Shown: positions 54,241 to 64,000, counted from the first letter of the stretch. The stretch: DNA of 64,000 nt from Alteromonadaceae bacterium (GCA_013373625.1 JABXHM010000003.1:310001-374000); one strand, 5' to 3'. The notes: a model not told the origin generated them from the sequence alone. Program-made: numbers and translations.

Positions 54241-56412
54241 ATGGATGTTTCTGAGTTACTCGACGAATTAAACGACAATCAGCGCGAAGCCGTTGCTGCG
54301 CCCTTATCCAACATGCTCGTGCTGGCCGGTGCCGGCAGCGGTAAAACCCGCGTGCTCGTACATCGCATCGCCTGGCTAATGCAGGTAGAGAATATCGCGC
54401 CGTACAGCATTCTGGCAGTAACCTTTACCAATAAAGCCGCGCGTGAAATGCGCGGGCGTATTGAAAGCTTAATGGAAAGGCCGTTAAACACCATGTGGAT
54501 CGGCACTTTCCATGGCCTTGCGCATCGTTTACTGCGGGCTCATTATGCCGAGGCAAATTTACCGGAGAACTTTCAAATCCTCGACTCAGACGATCAGTAT
54601 CGTTTGATCAAGCGCATTCTCAAAGCCATGAACCTCGATGAAAAACACTGGGCGCCGCGCCCTATTCAGTGGTACATCAATGGCAACAAGGATGAAGGCT
54701 TACGCCCCGAGCATATCGAGACTCACGGCGATCATACCCAGCAAAAAATGCGCGAGATTTATGCCGCCTATCAGGAGGCCTGCGACCGCTCAGGGCTGGT
54801 CGATTTTGCCGAAATACTGTTACGTGCGCACGAACTGTGGGTGAAAAATCCCGATGTACTGGCGCATTACCAGCGCCGCTTCAGAGCCGTTCTGGTCGAC
54901 GAATTCCAGGACACCAACAATATACAGTACGCGTGGTTACGTTTACTTTGTGGCCACGAAAACAGCAATATGATGATTGTCGGTGACGACGATCAGTCGA
55001 TATACGGTTGGCGTGGCGCGAATGTCGATAATATTCAGCACTTCTTACGAGACTTTAACGACGCATCAACGATTCGTTTGGAACAAAACTATCGTTCAAC
55101 AGCCACCATACTTAAAGCCGCTAATAAGGTGATTGACAATAACCAGGGACGTTTGGGTAAAGAGCTATGGACCGACGGCGACGACGGTGAGCCCATTTCC
55201 ATCTACGCAGGTTTTAACGATCTCGATGAAGCCCGCTTTATTGTGGCGCAGATATCCAGTTGGCATAACCAGGGCAATCTGCTCAAAGAGTCGGCCATTT
55301 TGTACCGTAACAATGCCCAGTCCCGGGTCCTTGAAGAAGCGCTGTTACATCAGGGCATTGCATACCGTATATACGGTGGCCTGCGGTTCTTTGAACGCCA
55401 GGAAATCAAAGATGCCCTCGGCTATATGCGATTGGTCAATCATGCCCACGACGATGCCGCCTTTGAGCGAGTGGTCAATACACCCAGTCGCGGTTTGGGT
55501 GAACGCACGCTGGCCACAATTCGCGAACAAACCAGAGCGCAAAACTGCTCAATGTGGCAAGCCAGTCTGCAATTGTTACAAGACGGGGGCCTCAAAGGCC
55601 GTGCTGCAAATGCGTTAAATCAGTTCATTACACTGATTACAGATATGGCCAGAGAATGTGATGATCTTGCCCTCGAAGAGCAAGCCAACAAGGCCATTAA
55701 GCAGTCTGGCTTATATGCCATGTACCAGGCCGAAAAAGGTGAAAAAGCACAGGCCAGACTGGAAAACTTAGAAGAGCTGGTGACTGCCTGTAAGCAATTT
55801 GTTGTGCCGGAAGAGGCCGACGAAATGACCCCGCTATCGGCATTTCTGGCTCATGCATCGCTGGAAGCAGGTGAAACACAGGCCAGTGGCGATCAGGACG
55901 CTGTGCAGCTCATGACCATTCACACCGCCAAAGGACTTGAGTTTCCGCTGGTCTTTATGGCTGGCGTCGAAGAAGGCATGTTCCCGAGTCAAATGACCAA
56001 CGATGAACCAGGTCGCATGGAAGAGGAACGCCGCTTATGTTACGTGGGAATGACCCGCGCCATGAAAAAACTTTACATGACCTATGCCGAAATGCGGCGT
56101 GTTTACGGCCAGGAAAAATACCACACTGCGTCACGTTTTTTACGCGAAATTCCCTCAGAATGTGTGGAAGAAATTCGCCTGACGTCTACAGTATCAAGAC
56201 CAGTACCCAGTCGGTTTAGCAAAGCAGCGTCCCATGAACGAATGGAGCAAAGTGGCTTTACTCTGGGTCAACGGGTCAGTCATCGTAAATTTGGCGAAGG
56301 CGTCGTTCTTAATTACGAAGGCAGCGGTGATCATGCCCGGGTGCAGGTAAATTTTGACGACTTTGGCAGTAAATGGCTGGTGCTGAGTTTTGCCAAGTTA
56401 GAGGCCGTATGA
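54241..56412 (+). CDS. uvrD: DNA helicase II
   Basis: SF1A 3'-5' helicase that removes UvrC and the excised oligomer in nucleotide excision repair and unwinds DNA in mismatch repair. 723 residues. Motif I LAGAGSGKTRVLVHRI, motif Ia VTFTNKAAREM, motif II VDEFQDTNNIQY, motif III GDDDQSIYGWRGA, motif IV LEQNYRS, motif V MTIHTAKGLEFPLVF, motif VI EERRLCYVGMTRA; the C-terminal Tudor-like RNA polymerase contact domain is present (FTLGQRVSHRKFGEGVVLNYEGSGDHARVQVNF). A LexA box lies just upstream. Confidence 0.98.
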   Translation: MDVSELLDELNDNQREAVAAPLSNMLVLAGAGSGKTRVLVHRIAWLMQVENIAPYSILAVTFTNKAAREMRGRIESLMERPLNTMWIGTFHGLAHRLLRAHYAEANLPENFQILDSDDQYRLIKRILKAMNLDEKHWAPRPIQWYINGNKDEGLRPEHIETHGDHTQQKMREIYAAYQEACDRSGLVDFAEILLRAHELWVKNPDVLAHYQRRFRAVLVDEFQDTNNIQYAWLRLLCGHENSNMMIVGDDDQSIYGWRGANVDNIQHFLRDFNDASTIRLEQNYRSTATILKAANKVIDNNQGRLGKELWTDGDDGEPISIYAGFNDLDEARFIVAQISSWHNQGNLLKESAILYRNNAQSRVLEEALLHQGIAYRIYGGLRFFERQEIKDALGYMRLVNHAHDDAAFERVVNTPSRGLGERTLATIREQTRAQNCSMWQASLQLLQDGGLKGRAANALNQFITLITDMARECDDLALEEQANKAIKQSGLYAMYQAEKGEKAQARLENLEELVTACKQFVVPEEADEMTPLSAFLAHASLEAGETQASGDQDAVQLMTIHTAKGLEFPLVFMAGVEEGMFPSQMTNDEPGRMEEERRLCYVGMTRAMKKLYMTYAEMRRVYGQEKYHTASRFLREIPSECVEEIRLTSTVSRPVPSRFSKAASHERMEQSGFTLGQRVSHRKFGEGVVLNYEGSGDHARVQVNFDDFGSKWLVLSFAKLEAV

Positions 56413-56425
56413 GGGCAAAATATCC

Positions 56426-57670
56426 ATGCCTATGAAAGTGCTGATAATTGAAGACAGTTCGACAAATATTGGCCTGCTAAAAAAGCTGGTCGAAATGGCC
56501 GGGCTAGAGCCCGTACTGACGACCAGTCTTACCGCCGCTCGCCATGTTTTTATGCATACCGAGCCGGAAGATTATCTGTGCGCCATTGTCGATTACGATC
56601 TGCCCGATGCGCCCCATGGTGAAGCCATTGACTATACCATAAACAGCTATATTCCAACTATCGTCACAACCGGGCAACTCGACGAAGACATTCGCCACGG
56701 TGTGTTATCGCGGGATGTTGTCGATTACATTCCCAAAGAAAACGCGCAAATGTATGACTATCTCATGCGCTTGCTCGCCCGACTGCAAAAAAACAAAAAA
56801 ATCAGCGTTATTGTGGTTGGACCCAAACGAAAAGAGCGTAACGCCACCGCGGCTTTGCTCAGACGCCATAACTTTATGACCTTTGAGTGTGCCACTGCCC
56901 GCGAAGCAGAAAGCCTGCTGGCTGAACACACTAACGTAAAGCTGCTTTTTATTAACAGTGCCATTCAGGATCAATCAGCCACCCAGTTTGTTGCAAATTT
57001 GCGAAAACGCTACAACAAAGAAGAGCTTGCCATCGTTGGCATCACCGATGATCCGAATAGTTTACTGGCCGCCAGGTTTATAAAAAGTGGGGCTAATGAC
57101 TTTATTCGCAGGCCTTATTGTCACGAAGAGTTTTTGTGTCGGGTTAATCAAAATATTGAGTTAATCGAGAACGTTGAGATCATTCGACGCACCGCTAACA
57201 CCGACTACCTGACCGGCCTGCCAAACCGACGTCACTTTTTTTATACCGTTAATAAGTATCAGCGCAACCAACCGGCACATCAGGCCCTGGCGTTGGTCGA
57301 CCTGGACTTTTTTAAATCGATCAACGATACCCACGGCCATGATGCGGGGGATGCTGTTCTGCAGGCCGTTGCAAAACGTATTGCACTGCATTGCGCAGAG
57401 TTTATTGTGGCGCGCTTTGGCGGCGAAGAATTTTGTATATATATGCCCGATGTCAATGCCGCAGAAGCGGTGGAGGCAATGCAGAGCTTGTGTAGCCATA
57501 TAAGCAGTGCACCTGTGCCTTTTCAGAATATCGAACTTGAGGTCACCACCAGCATCGGTCTTACAACCATTCCCGGCCACAACATAGAACTCATGCTGAC
57601 AAACGCCGACAAATTACTTTACGAGGCAAAACAAAGCGGTCGCAACCGCGTTGTGCATGATAATAACTGA
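56426..57670 (+). CDS. Diguanylate cyclase with two receiver domains (REC-REC-GGDEF)
   Basis: A 414-residue response regulator that should make cyclic di-GMP. REC1 (about 1-120) has the acceptor Asp56 in AIVDYDLP. REC2 (about 128-245) has LLFINSAIQ at the equivalent site, so its acceptor Asp is replaced and it is probably not phosphorylated. The GGDEF domain (about 255-410) has the active motif RFGGEEF; the RxxD inhibitory site before it is not conserved. It starts 13 bp after uvrD and may be co-transcribed with it. No cognate kinase is adjacent. Confidence 0.93.
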   Translation: MPMKVLIIEDSSTNIGLLKKLVEMAGLEPVLTTSLTAARHVFMHTEPEDYLCAIVDYDLPDAPHGEAIDYTINSYIPTIVTTGQLDEDIRHGVLSRDVVDYIPKENAQMYDYLMRLLARLQKNKKISVIVVGPKRKERNATAALLRRHNFMTFECATAREAESLLAEHTNVKLLFINSAIQDQSATQFVANLRKRYNKEELAIVGITDDPNSLLAARFIKSGANDFIRRPYCHEEFLCRVNQNIELIENVEIIRRTANTDYLTGLPNRRHFFYTVNKYQRNQPAHQALALVDLDFFKSINDTHGHDAGDAVLQAVAKRIALHCAEFIVARFGGEEFCIYMPDVNAAEAVEAMQSLCSHISSAPVPFQNIELEVTTSIGLTTIPGHNIELMLTNADKLLYEAKQSGRNRVVHDNN

Positions 57671-57673
57671 AAA

Positions 57674-58612
57674 CTACTCAGCAACCTGTTCAGCAACCTG
57701 CATAGCTTTACGCGCTTTGCGTTGCTGGCGGTAAAGCTTCAGCGAGTCAGCACTAAACAACATTAATCCACACCACACAAAAGCAAAGGTAACGAGTCGC
57801 GCAGGTTCCAATGGTTCGTTGTACAACGCCACGGCAAAAATAAACATTAGCGTCGGCCCGATATACTGGATCAGTCCCAGGGTGGTAAACATAATTCGCT
57901 TTGCCGCAGCGTTAAAGGCCAGTAGCGGCAACGTCGTCACAACACCTGCGGCCATTAACCACACATTAAGCGATATCTCATTGCCGATCATACGCCCCAC
58001 ATCAGTGGCAAAAAACACCCAGTAAAGCGCCGCAAAAGGCAATAGCACCAGGGTTTCCATAAATAAGCCTGGTAACGGCTCTACCGGGATCTGCCGACGC
58101 AGTAAACCGTATATTGCAAAACTGCCAGCCAGACTCAATGCCACCCACGGCAAGGTGCCATGGGCAATAATAATATTCGCCACACCAATCAATGCCAGAA
58201 CAACCGCAAGTTGCTGCATACGGCGCAGACGCTCGTTGAGGAACAACCGGGCCAAAAAGACATTTAACAAGGGGTTAATGTAGTAACCCAGACTAGCCTC
58301 AAGCATTAATCCGGAATTTACCGCCCATATAAATAACAGCCAGTTGCCGGCCAGCAGGACACTGGCCAGAATCAATAAGCCCACCAAACGCCGGGACTTA
58401 AAAATAATCCGCACTTTGGCAACCTGGCCCAGGCCAATGAGTAACAACGCCAGCAAAGCTGCCGACCACACCACCCGGTGCATCAGAATATCCGGCGCTG
58501 GCACGGCCATAATTTGCTTAAAGTACAGGGGCGCAATACCCCACATTGTATAGGCTGCTACCGCGTAGAGGATACCGGAAAATGCCTGGCGTTGAACAAC
58601 ATCAGAGGCCAC
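57674..58612 (-). CDS. rarD: EamA-family transporter RarD
   Basis: A 312-residue inner-membrane protein with ten helices in two EamA repeats. The N-terminus FSGILYAVAAYTMWGIAPLYFKQI and the segment LMLEASLGYYINPLLNVFLARLFLNERL are RarD signatures. RarD is associated with chloramphenicol resistance in Pseudomonas, but its transport substrate is unproven. It lies 17 bp behind mgtE on the same strand and is convergent with the GGDEF gene, 3 bp away. Confidence 0.93.
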   Translation of the reverse strand: MASDVVQRQAFSGILYAVAAYTMWGIAPLYFKQIMAVPAPDILMHRVVWSAALLALLLIGLGQVAKVRIIFKSRRLVGLLILASVLLAGNWLLFIWAVNSGLMLEASLGYYINPLLNVFLARLFLNERLRRMQQLAVVLALIGVANIIIAHGTLPWVALSLAGSFAIYGLLRRQIPVEPLPGLFMETLVLLPFAALYWVFFATDVGRMIGNEISLNVWLMAAGVVTTLPLLAFNAAAKRIMFTTLGLIQYIGPTLMFIFAVALYNEPLEPARLVTFAFVWCGLMLFSADSLKLYRQQRKARKAMQVAEQVAE

Positions 58613-58629
58613 ACTACATCCTTTTCATA

Positions 58630-59979
58630 TTACAATAAAAACAGACTTCCGAGCCCCAAAAAGGCCACAAAGCCGACGATGTCGGTGACGGTAGTAAGTA
58701 TGACCGAGCCTGATAAAGCCGGATCAATTTTCAGCTTTTCCAGAATAACCGGCAACATGACACCCGCCAGTGCAGCCGCCAGAATATTCAGGAAAATCGC
58801 CAGACATATCACCAGACCAAGGAGCGGATCGTTAAACCACATAAAGGCCACCACCCCAATCACCAGCGCCCAGATAACCCCATTGACACCGCCCACTTTT
58901 AACTCTTTGGTCATCAGCGCCTTTAAGTTAGCACTGGTTACCTGCCCCAGTGCCAAACCACGTACAATAAGAGTCAGCGTCTGACTGCCGGCAATGCCAC
59001 CCATACTGGCCACAACCGGCATTAATACCGCCAGAGCCACCACCTGTTGCAGGGTCGCTTCAAATAAACCAATAAACCAGGAGGCCAGAAAGGCCGTTAA
59101 TAAATTAAGCCCGAGCCACAACGCGCGATTGCGTGCACTTTTTGCCACCGGTGCGAACAAATCCTCGTCTTCATCCATACCCGCCGTAGCCATCACCTGA
59201 CGTTCGTAGTATTCATTAACCAGCTCACTGGCACTTAACACATCTAAACGCCCGAGCAGCTTATTGCTGTCATCGACTACCGGTAATGCAGCGTAGCCAC
59301 TACGTTGCACCTGAAATGATGCATTGGTGGCGTCGTCAGCGCCTTTAATCACCGGTAACGATTCTTCCGTAAGCTCAACCATCGGCAAGTGCTCTGGCGC
59401 GCCGAATACACGGGTTAATTTAACCGCTGCTGAGAAATGCCCGGAACGATTCACCAAAAACACCGTATCGCAGTGGTCCGGTACATTACGTCGAATCAGG
59501 CGCAAGCCATCCCGGACTTTGGCATTGAGCGGTAATACCAACATTTCATGAGAAATCCAGTGTCCTACCTGCTCATCGGGAAACTGTGTGGCATCACGAA
59601 AATATGCCTGTTGCTGTTTATCCAGGGCCTGATAGGCCAAATCAATAAGCCGGGCCGGCAAAGAGTCCATCAGCTCGAGCAGTTCTTCTGCATCAATATC
59701 CGCAAGGATGGCAGACCATTGCTCATCGGCCATTGCAGCAATCAGCACTTCCCGTGGGTCACTACGCATTTCCACCAACACATCGACTTTTCGTGTGTCG
59801 GGTAATACTTCCCACAATGATATCCGCTCTTCTACTGGTAAGGATTCCAGTAACGTGGCGATTTCCACATCTTCGGCAGGCAGCAGTAATTCGGCAACAG
59901 CCTGAATATCATCGGGGCCTTTATCGGTTACGATCTCTTCAATTAAATCAGGTAATGCTTCAGCCATCATCTTCACCAT
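58630..59979 (-). CDS. mgtE: Magnesium transporter MgtE
   Basis: A 449-residue Mg2+ channel. The N-terminal Mg-sensing superhelical domain (LLPAEDVEIATLLESLPVEERISLW), a CBS pair (about 135-255) and a five-helix membrane domain starting near 285 (NRALWLGLNLLTAFLASWFIG) are present. The pore block PVVASMGGIAGSQTLTLIVRGLALG is clear, and the acidic last helix region ends the protein. Gating by cytoplasmic Mg is intrinsic to the protein. Upstream is recQ, divergent. Confidence 0.95.
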   Translation of the reverse strand: MVKMMAEALPDLIEEIVTDKGPDDIQAVAELLLPAEDVEIATLLESLPVEERISLWEVLPDTRKVDVLVEMRSDPREVLIAAMADEQWSAILADIDAEELLELMDSLPARLIDLAYQALDKQQQAYFRDATQFPDEQVGHWISHEMLVLPLNAKVRDGLRLIRRNVPDHCDTVFLVNRSGHFSAAVKLTRVFGAPEHLPMVELTEESLPVIKGADDATNASFQVQRSGYAALPVVDDSNKLLGRLDVLSASELVNEYYERQVMATAGMDEDEDLFAPVAKSARNRALWLGLNLLTAFLASWFIGLFEATLQQVVALAVLMPVVASMGGIAGSQTLTLIVRGLALGQVTSANLKALMTKELKVGGVNGVIWALVIGVVAFMWFNDPLLGLVICLAIFLNILAAALAGVMLPVILEKLKIDPALSGSVILTTVTDIVGFVAFLGLGSLFLL

Positions 59980-60126
59980 ACAGCGAAATTTTCTTTATCA
60001 TATCACCGAACCCAACCGCACTGGTATTACTCTGTTTTGTCACCTTGGCGACCCGTTGAAACGGATCGAAAACTGGTCGTAAAAAGCCGTGAATCCGAGC
60101 TCAAAAACGCGTACACTTTGCACCTC

Positions 60127-62037
60127 ATGACAGTACTACCCGATACCGCCCCAAAGCAAAATAAGTTCGATAGCCCGAGTGCTATTGCGACACCTGCTGG
60201 CCAGAGTGATTTACCTGCACAGAGCACCAACGCTGAAACGCCTGACGCGCAGCAAGTTCTGAAAGATATTTTTGGTTACAGCGCATTCAGAGAGGGTCAG
60301 GCAGAAGTCATCGAACATACCATTACGGGGAAAGACGTACTGGTGCTGTTGCCAACCGGTGGCGGCAAGTCGTTGTGCTATCAAATTCCTGCCATCGTGC
60401 GCCCGGGAACCGGCATTGTGGTATCACCATTAATTTCGTTAATGCAGGATCAGGTTGAGCAGTTGCATGAAGCGGGGGTCAAAGCGGCTTACTTAAATTC
60501 GTCTCTGGCACCGGAAGATTATCAGGCAACGGTGCAAAAACTGCAGGCGGGTTTTTACGATATTATTTATGTTTCACCCGAAAGGCTGTTACAACGCTCT
60601 TTTTTGAACATGCTGTCGCAAACCAAAATTGCCTTATTTGCTGTTGATGAAGCCCACTGCGTATCACACTGGGGTCATGATTTTCGCCAGGACTACCGCG
60701 AGCTTGGTCTGCTCAAGCAACGCTTTACTGACATCCCGGTAATAGGGTTAACCGCCACCGCTGATATCACCACCCAACAGGATATCCAGGTTCAACTGGG
60801 CCTTGATGCGCCGCTGGTGTATAAGGGCTCGTTTGACCGACCCAATATTCGCTACCGGGTTATTGCCAAGTACAAGCCTTTCGACCAAATCGTGACGTAT
60901 ATTCGCCAACAGGATGGCGGCAGCGGCATTATTTATTGTAATTCCCGCGCCAAAGTGGATGACTTAAGTGCCAAATTACACCGCCAGGGCTTTCGCAGTG
61001 CGGCTTATCATGCCGGCATGGATGCCGACGAACGCGCCTATGTGCAACGCCAGTTTATTACCGATAAAATCGATGTCGTAGTGGCCACAGTAGCCTTTGG
61101 CATGGGTATCAACAAATCCAACGTGCGTTTTGTGGTGCATCATGACGTGCCGCGCAGTATTGAAAGTTACTATCAGGAAACCGGCCGCGCCGGTCGTGAC
61201 GGGCTGCCTGCCGAGGCATTGCTGTTGTTTGATGAGAAAGACAGCGCGCGGGTAAAACAATGGATAGAACAAGGCAACCAGGCCGACCGTAACGCCATTG
61301 AATTACAAAAATTTGCGGCCATGGAAGCCTTTGCCGAAGCGCAAACCTGCCGTCGTCAGGTGCTGTTAAATTACTTTTCAGAATTTAGCGATAAAGCCTG
61401 TGGTAACTGTGATATATGCCTTGACCCACCCCGGCCTTTCGATGGCTTGCTGGTGGCCCAGAAAGTCCTGAGCTGCATTTTGCGTTTACATCAACAATAT
61501 GCCACCCAGTATGTTATTGACGTATTGCGCGGTAAAAATCTCAAGCGCTTGCAGGAAGCCGGACACGATAAGCTGTCAACCTGGGGCATAGGCAAAGATC
61601 ACAATGATCAGTACTGGCATAATATTATTAATCAGTTAATTCATCGTGGATTAATTCGGGTTGATATTGCCAGCCATGCGGTGTTGCGGTTAACCGAAGC
61701 CGCCCGGCCGGTATTGAAAGGTGAGATTGCGGTAGAGCTGGCAACGCCGCGCTTAGAAATTAAAGCCGAGAAGCCCGTTAAGCCCGCCCTTAAAAACTAC
61801 GATAAGGTTCTGTTTGCTCGCCTTAAGCATCTGCGAAAAGTGCTTGCGCAGGAACACGATGTACCACCGTTTGTTATCTTCAGCGATGCCACGCTGGCCG
61901 AAATGGCGGCCAGCAAACCCACTGACAAAAATGGATTTTTAACAGTCAGCGGCGTTGGCCTGACCAAACTGGAACGCTACGGCACGCCATTCCTGCAACT
62001 CATTAACGACTACCTCGAACGGGATATTGATGCCTGA
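60127..62037 (+). CDS. recQ: ATP-dependent DNA helicase RecQ
   Basis: SF2 3'-5' helicase acting in recombination and replication-fork repair. About 636 residues: Walker A PTGGGKSLCYQIPA, DEAHCVSHWGHDFR, IIYCNSRAKVDDLSAKL, GRAGRDGLP motif VI, a zinc-binding ACGNCDICLDPP segment, winged helix, and a C-terminal HRDC domain (LFARLKHLRKVLAQEHDVPPFVIFSDATLAEMA). Start ambiguous: the frame is open from 60037, but ATG 60127 fits better with the about 45-residue pre-domain segment. No clear ribosome site at either. Confidence 0.95.
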   Translation: MTVLPDTAPKQNKFDSPSAIATPAGQSDLPAQSTNAETPDAQQVLKDIFGYSAFREGQAEVIEHTITGKDVLVLLPTGGGKSLCYQIPAIVRPGTGIVVSPLISLMQDQVEQLHEAGVKAAYLNSSLAPEDYQATVQKLQAGFYDIIYVSPERLLQRSFLNMLSQTKIALFAVDEAHCVSHWGHDFRQDYRELGLLKQRFTDIPVIGLTATADITTQQDIQVQLGLDAPLVYKGSFDRPNIRYRVIAKYKPFDQIVTYIRQQDGGSGIIYCNSRAKVDDLSAKLHRQGFRSAAYHAGMDADERAYVQRQFITDKIDVVVATVAFGMGINKSNVRFVVHHDVPRSIESYYQETGRAGRDGLPAEALLLFDEKDSARVKQWIEQGNQADRNAIELQKFAAMEAFAEAQTCRRQVLLNYFSEFSDKACGNCDICLDPPRPFDGLLVAQKVLSCILRLHQQYATQYVIDVLRGKNLKRLQEAGHDKLSTWGIGKDHNDQYWHNIINQLIHRGLIRVDIASHAVLRLTEAARPVLKGEIAVELATPRLEIKAEKPVKPALKNYDKVLFARLKHLRKVLAQEHDVPPFVIFSDATLAEMAASKPTDKNGFLTVSGVGLTKLERYGTPFLQLINDYLERDIDA

Positions 62038-62077
62038 TTGGTGATGTGCAAATCAGCACGTGCGATCTGGCAAGCGG

Positions 62078-62758
62078 TTACGCATAGGCGTACTCACCGC
62101 CTTTTTTAAGCCCACGCTGATAGGCTTCACGGGCGTGTATCTTTTTAACCCAATCATCAATGGCAGGGTACAAACCACCACCAATACGCCCACGCATCGC
62201 CTCAAGCGGAAAACTCATTTGAAAATCAGCGCCGCTTAAGGTGTCACCAGCAAACCATTCATGCTTTGCTAGGTGCGCATTGACGTATTCGAGACTGCGC
62301 TTAAGGTTGGGCCCGTAGTAGGCCTGATTAATAGCGTCTACCACTTTGCCCACCACCGGCTTCATAAAAAATGGCTTAGCTTTATCCCTGGCCTTCCCCA
62401 TTACCAGAGTGGCCACCAGCGGCGGCATTAAACTTCCCTCGGCAAAGTGCATCCAAAACTGGTATGCATTCAATGCTGCAGGATTATCGCTACCGGGCTT
62501 TAGGTGTGTGCCATACTCACCAATGATATATTCAATAATGGCGCCTGACTCAGCCAGGGTATGGCCATTGTGTGTAATAACAGGCGAGCGGCCCAATGAG
62601 TGCACCGCTTTGAGTGACTCTGGCGCCAGATTGGTTTTGCTATCACGTTGGTAATGTTCGATTGTGTAATTAACGTTTAACTCTTCTAAGAGCCAAAGTA
62701 CGCGCTGAGATCGTGAGTTGTTGAGGTGATGTACAACTAACGCTGCTTCAGAAGTCAT
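62078..62758 (-). CDS. Glutathione S-transferase family protein
   Basis: A 226-residue GST: thioredoxin-like N-terminal domain (VHHLNNSRSQRVLWLLEELNVNY, with ESGAIIEYI as the glutathione gamma-Glu site) and an all-helical C-terminal domain (YQFWMHFAEGSLMPPLVATLV). Convergent with recQ. Substrate unknown; roles in detoxification or stress are typical. Confidence 0.92.
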   Translation of the reverse strand: MTSEAALVVHHLNNSRSQRVLWLLEELNVNYTIEHYQRDSKTNLAPESLKAVHSLGRSPVITHNGHTLAESGAIIEYIIGEYGTHLKPGSDNPAALNAYQFWMHFAEGSLMPPLVATLVMGKARDKAKPFFMKPVVGKVVDAINQAYYGPNLKRSLEYVNAHLAKHEWFAGDTLSGADFQMSFPLEAMRGRIGGGLYPAIDDWVKKIHAREAYQRGLKKGGEYAYA

Positions 62759-63027
62759 AGTAAATCCTGTTATTCGCCGTTTCCAGACACAGAAAACATC
62801 AATGCGATGTATTCAGTACGTAAAAGTATCTAATTGGATTAACCTTAAATGACATACATGCTTTTTATCAACCATTTCGACGATATTTTGCGCGTTTTAC
62901 CTACAAGATAGCCAGCTTCCTTTGGCGCCCGCCACCGGGGTAGTAGATGAATATCAGCCACATAATGCTACACTGGCGGCGTACCACAAAAGAACAGCTA
63001 ACATGCTGCCCATAAAGCGAGGTATTA

Positions 63028-64000
63028 ATGCGATTAAGCCATCATTATGCCACTGCACTGCCAGAAACAGTCAGTAAAGTAATACCACAAACACTTGATG
63101 GTATTGCGTTGCAATGGCATAACAGCGAACTGTCGGCGCAGTTCAACCTGCCCACTGGCGATGATCTGATGGCTGCCATTTTTACATCCGGGGGTAAGCT
63201 GGCCGTCAACGCCGTAGCGCAAAAATACGGCGGCCACCAGTTTGGCCAGTGGAATCCCCGGCTGGGTGATGGGCGCGGTCTGCTGCTTGGTGAAGTCACC
63301 GATAGCCATGGCCAGCGTTTTGACCTGCATTTAAAAGGCGCCGGACAAACACCGTATTCCCGCCAGGCAGACGGCCGCGCCGTGCTGCGCTCCACATTAC
63401 GCGAATACATTGCCTCTGAGGCCCTGCATCATTTGCACATTCCTACCTCCCGCGCGTTATGCCTGATGACCAGCGTACATTCGATTCGCCGTGAGCATGA
63501 GGAGCCGGGTGCCATGATGATCCGCATGGCACCAAGCCACATTCGCTTTGGTCACTTCGAATATTATTTTCGTAGCCGCCAGGCCGACACGCTCGACAAA
63601 CTAATGAACTACACGCTGGAGAATTACTTTACAGAATGTCAGCGCCACGCGAAGCCGCATAAGGCGTTACTCACCGCTATAAGCCTGCGTACGGCCCGCA
63701 TGATAGCGTTATGGCAGACCTTTGGCTTTGTGCATGGCGTGATGAACACTGACAACATGTCGATTCATGGCATTACTTTTGATTACGGGCCTTACGCATT
63801 TGTTGAACACTTTAAGTCCGATGCGGTGTTTAACCACTCCGATTATGAAGGCCGGTATGCCTTTGACCGGCAGCCTGGCATTGCATTATGGAACTTAAAT
63901 GCACTGGCACATGCGTTTACCGATTACCTGAGTACCGATGAAATCCGCGAGTGCCTGGCGCTGTTTGAACCGACCTTTTTAAGTCAGTACCGCTATCAGA
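63028..64000 (+). CDS. selO: Protein adenylyltransferase SelO (YdiU), N-terminal part
   Basis: Pseudokinase-fold enzyme that transfers AMP to protein Ser, Thr or Tyr residues and responds to oxidative stress in E. coli and mammals. The 324 visible residues include SGGKLAVNAVAQKYGGHQFG, LHLKGAGQTPYSRQADGRAVLRSTLREYI, and HGVMNTDNMSIHGITFDYGPYAF with the active-site Asn and Asp. ATG 63028 has GAGG upstream. The gene runs off the window; the conserved C-terminal redox Cys would lie beyond. Confidence 0.96.
   Translation, partial: MRLSHHYATALPETVSKVIPQTLDGIALQWHNSELSAQFNLPTGDDLMAAIFTSGGKLAVNAVAQKYGGHQFGQWNPRLGDGRGLLLGEVTDSHGQRFDLHLKGAGQTPYSRQADGRAVLRSTLREYIASEALHHLHIPTSRALCLMTSVHSIRREHEEPGAMMIRMAPSHIRFGHFEYYFRSRQADTLDKLMNYTLENYFTECQRHAKPHKALLTAISLRTARMIALWQTFGFVHGVMNTDNMSIHGITFDYGPYAFVEHFKSDAVFNHSDYEGRYAFDRQPGIALWNLNALAHAFTDYLSTDEIRECLALFEPTFLSQYRYQ

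Overview
The window looks like chromosome of a marine gammaproteobacterium of the order Alteromonadales, probably Alteromonadaceae. This rests on gene content and order, not on a search: a lptM-lysA-dapF-DUF484-xerC-yigB cluster as in E. coli and relatives, RraA, Mpl, UbiX, QmcA/NfeD, SelO, a DUF3718 protein, a PEP-CTERM protein, an S1/P1 nuclease and a surface GH10 xylanase. Most genes are housekeeping. I see no rRNA or tRNA gene, no complete insertion sequence, no prophage and no CRISPR array.

Layout. 0-5 kb: the 5' end of transketolase, then a Tat-exported PotD-like binding protein whose gene overlaps that of a hybrid histidine kinase. 5-11 kb: qmcA/nfeD, a YajR-type exporter, uvrA and a thioesterase. 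11-20.7 kb: small metabolic and envelope genes (VOC protein, PdxH-like flavoprotein, DUF3299, ppa, fbp, mpl-ubiX, S1/P1 nuclease, S41 protease lipoprotein with a small partner). 21-26.5 kb: a cyanide-insensitive-type cytochrome bd operon headed by a GbsR/MarR-family regulator, with a 13-bp inverted repeat and an FNR-like site upstream; then divergent lrp and leuA. 26.5-28.6 kb: a MATE exporter translationally coupled to a DUF2239 protein, with two nearly identical TTACC-type operators upstream. 28.9-33.6 kb: a four-gene peptide/nickel-type ABC importer with overlapping genes. 33.7-42.6 kb: a degenerate HD-GYP-like protein, rraA, a PAP2 phosphatase and glycosyltransferase, then the lptM-to-yigB cluster.

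42.6-54.2 kb is an accessory block lying between yigB and uvrD, which are neighbours in E. coli. It holds a GH10 xylanase lipoprotein, a nested inverted repeat, a PEP-CTERM protein, gene fragments, a membrane protein with 21 perfectly phased 12-residue repeats, a lipoprotein, an orphan OmpA-C domain with a small partner, a polytopic membrane protein, a YcbL-type metallo-hydrolase and cysE. From 54.2 kb the core resumes: uvrD with a clear LexA box, a REC-REC-GGDEF protein, rarD, mgtE, recQ, a glutathione S-transferase and the 5' part of selO.

The most promising leads are: (1) DUF2239 read as a ribbon-helix-helix plus AT-hook repressor of its own MATE exporter; (2) the 12-residue repeat membrane protein; (3) the binding-protein/hybrid-kinase pair; (4) the bd-oxidase operon control region. 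Functions come from motif recognition and context only.
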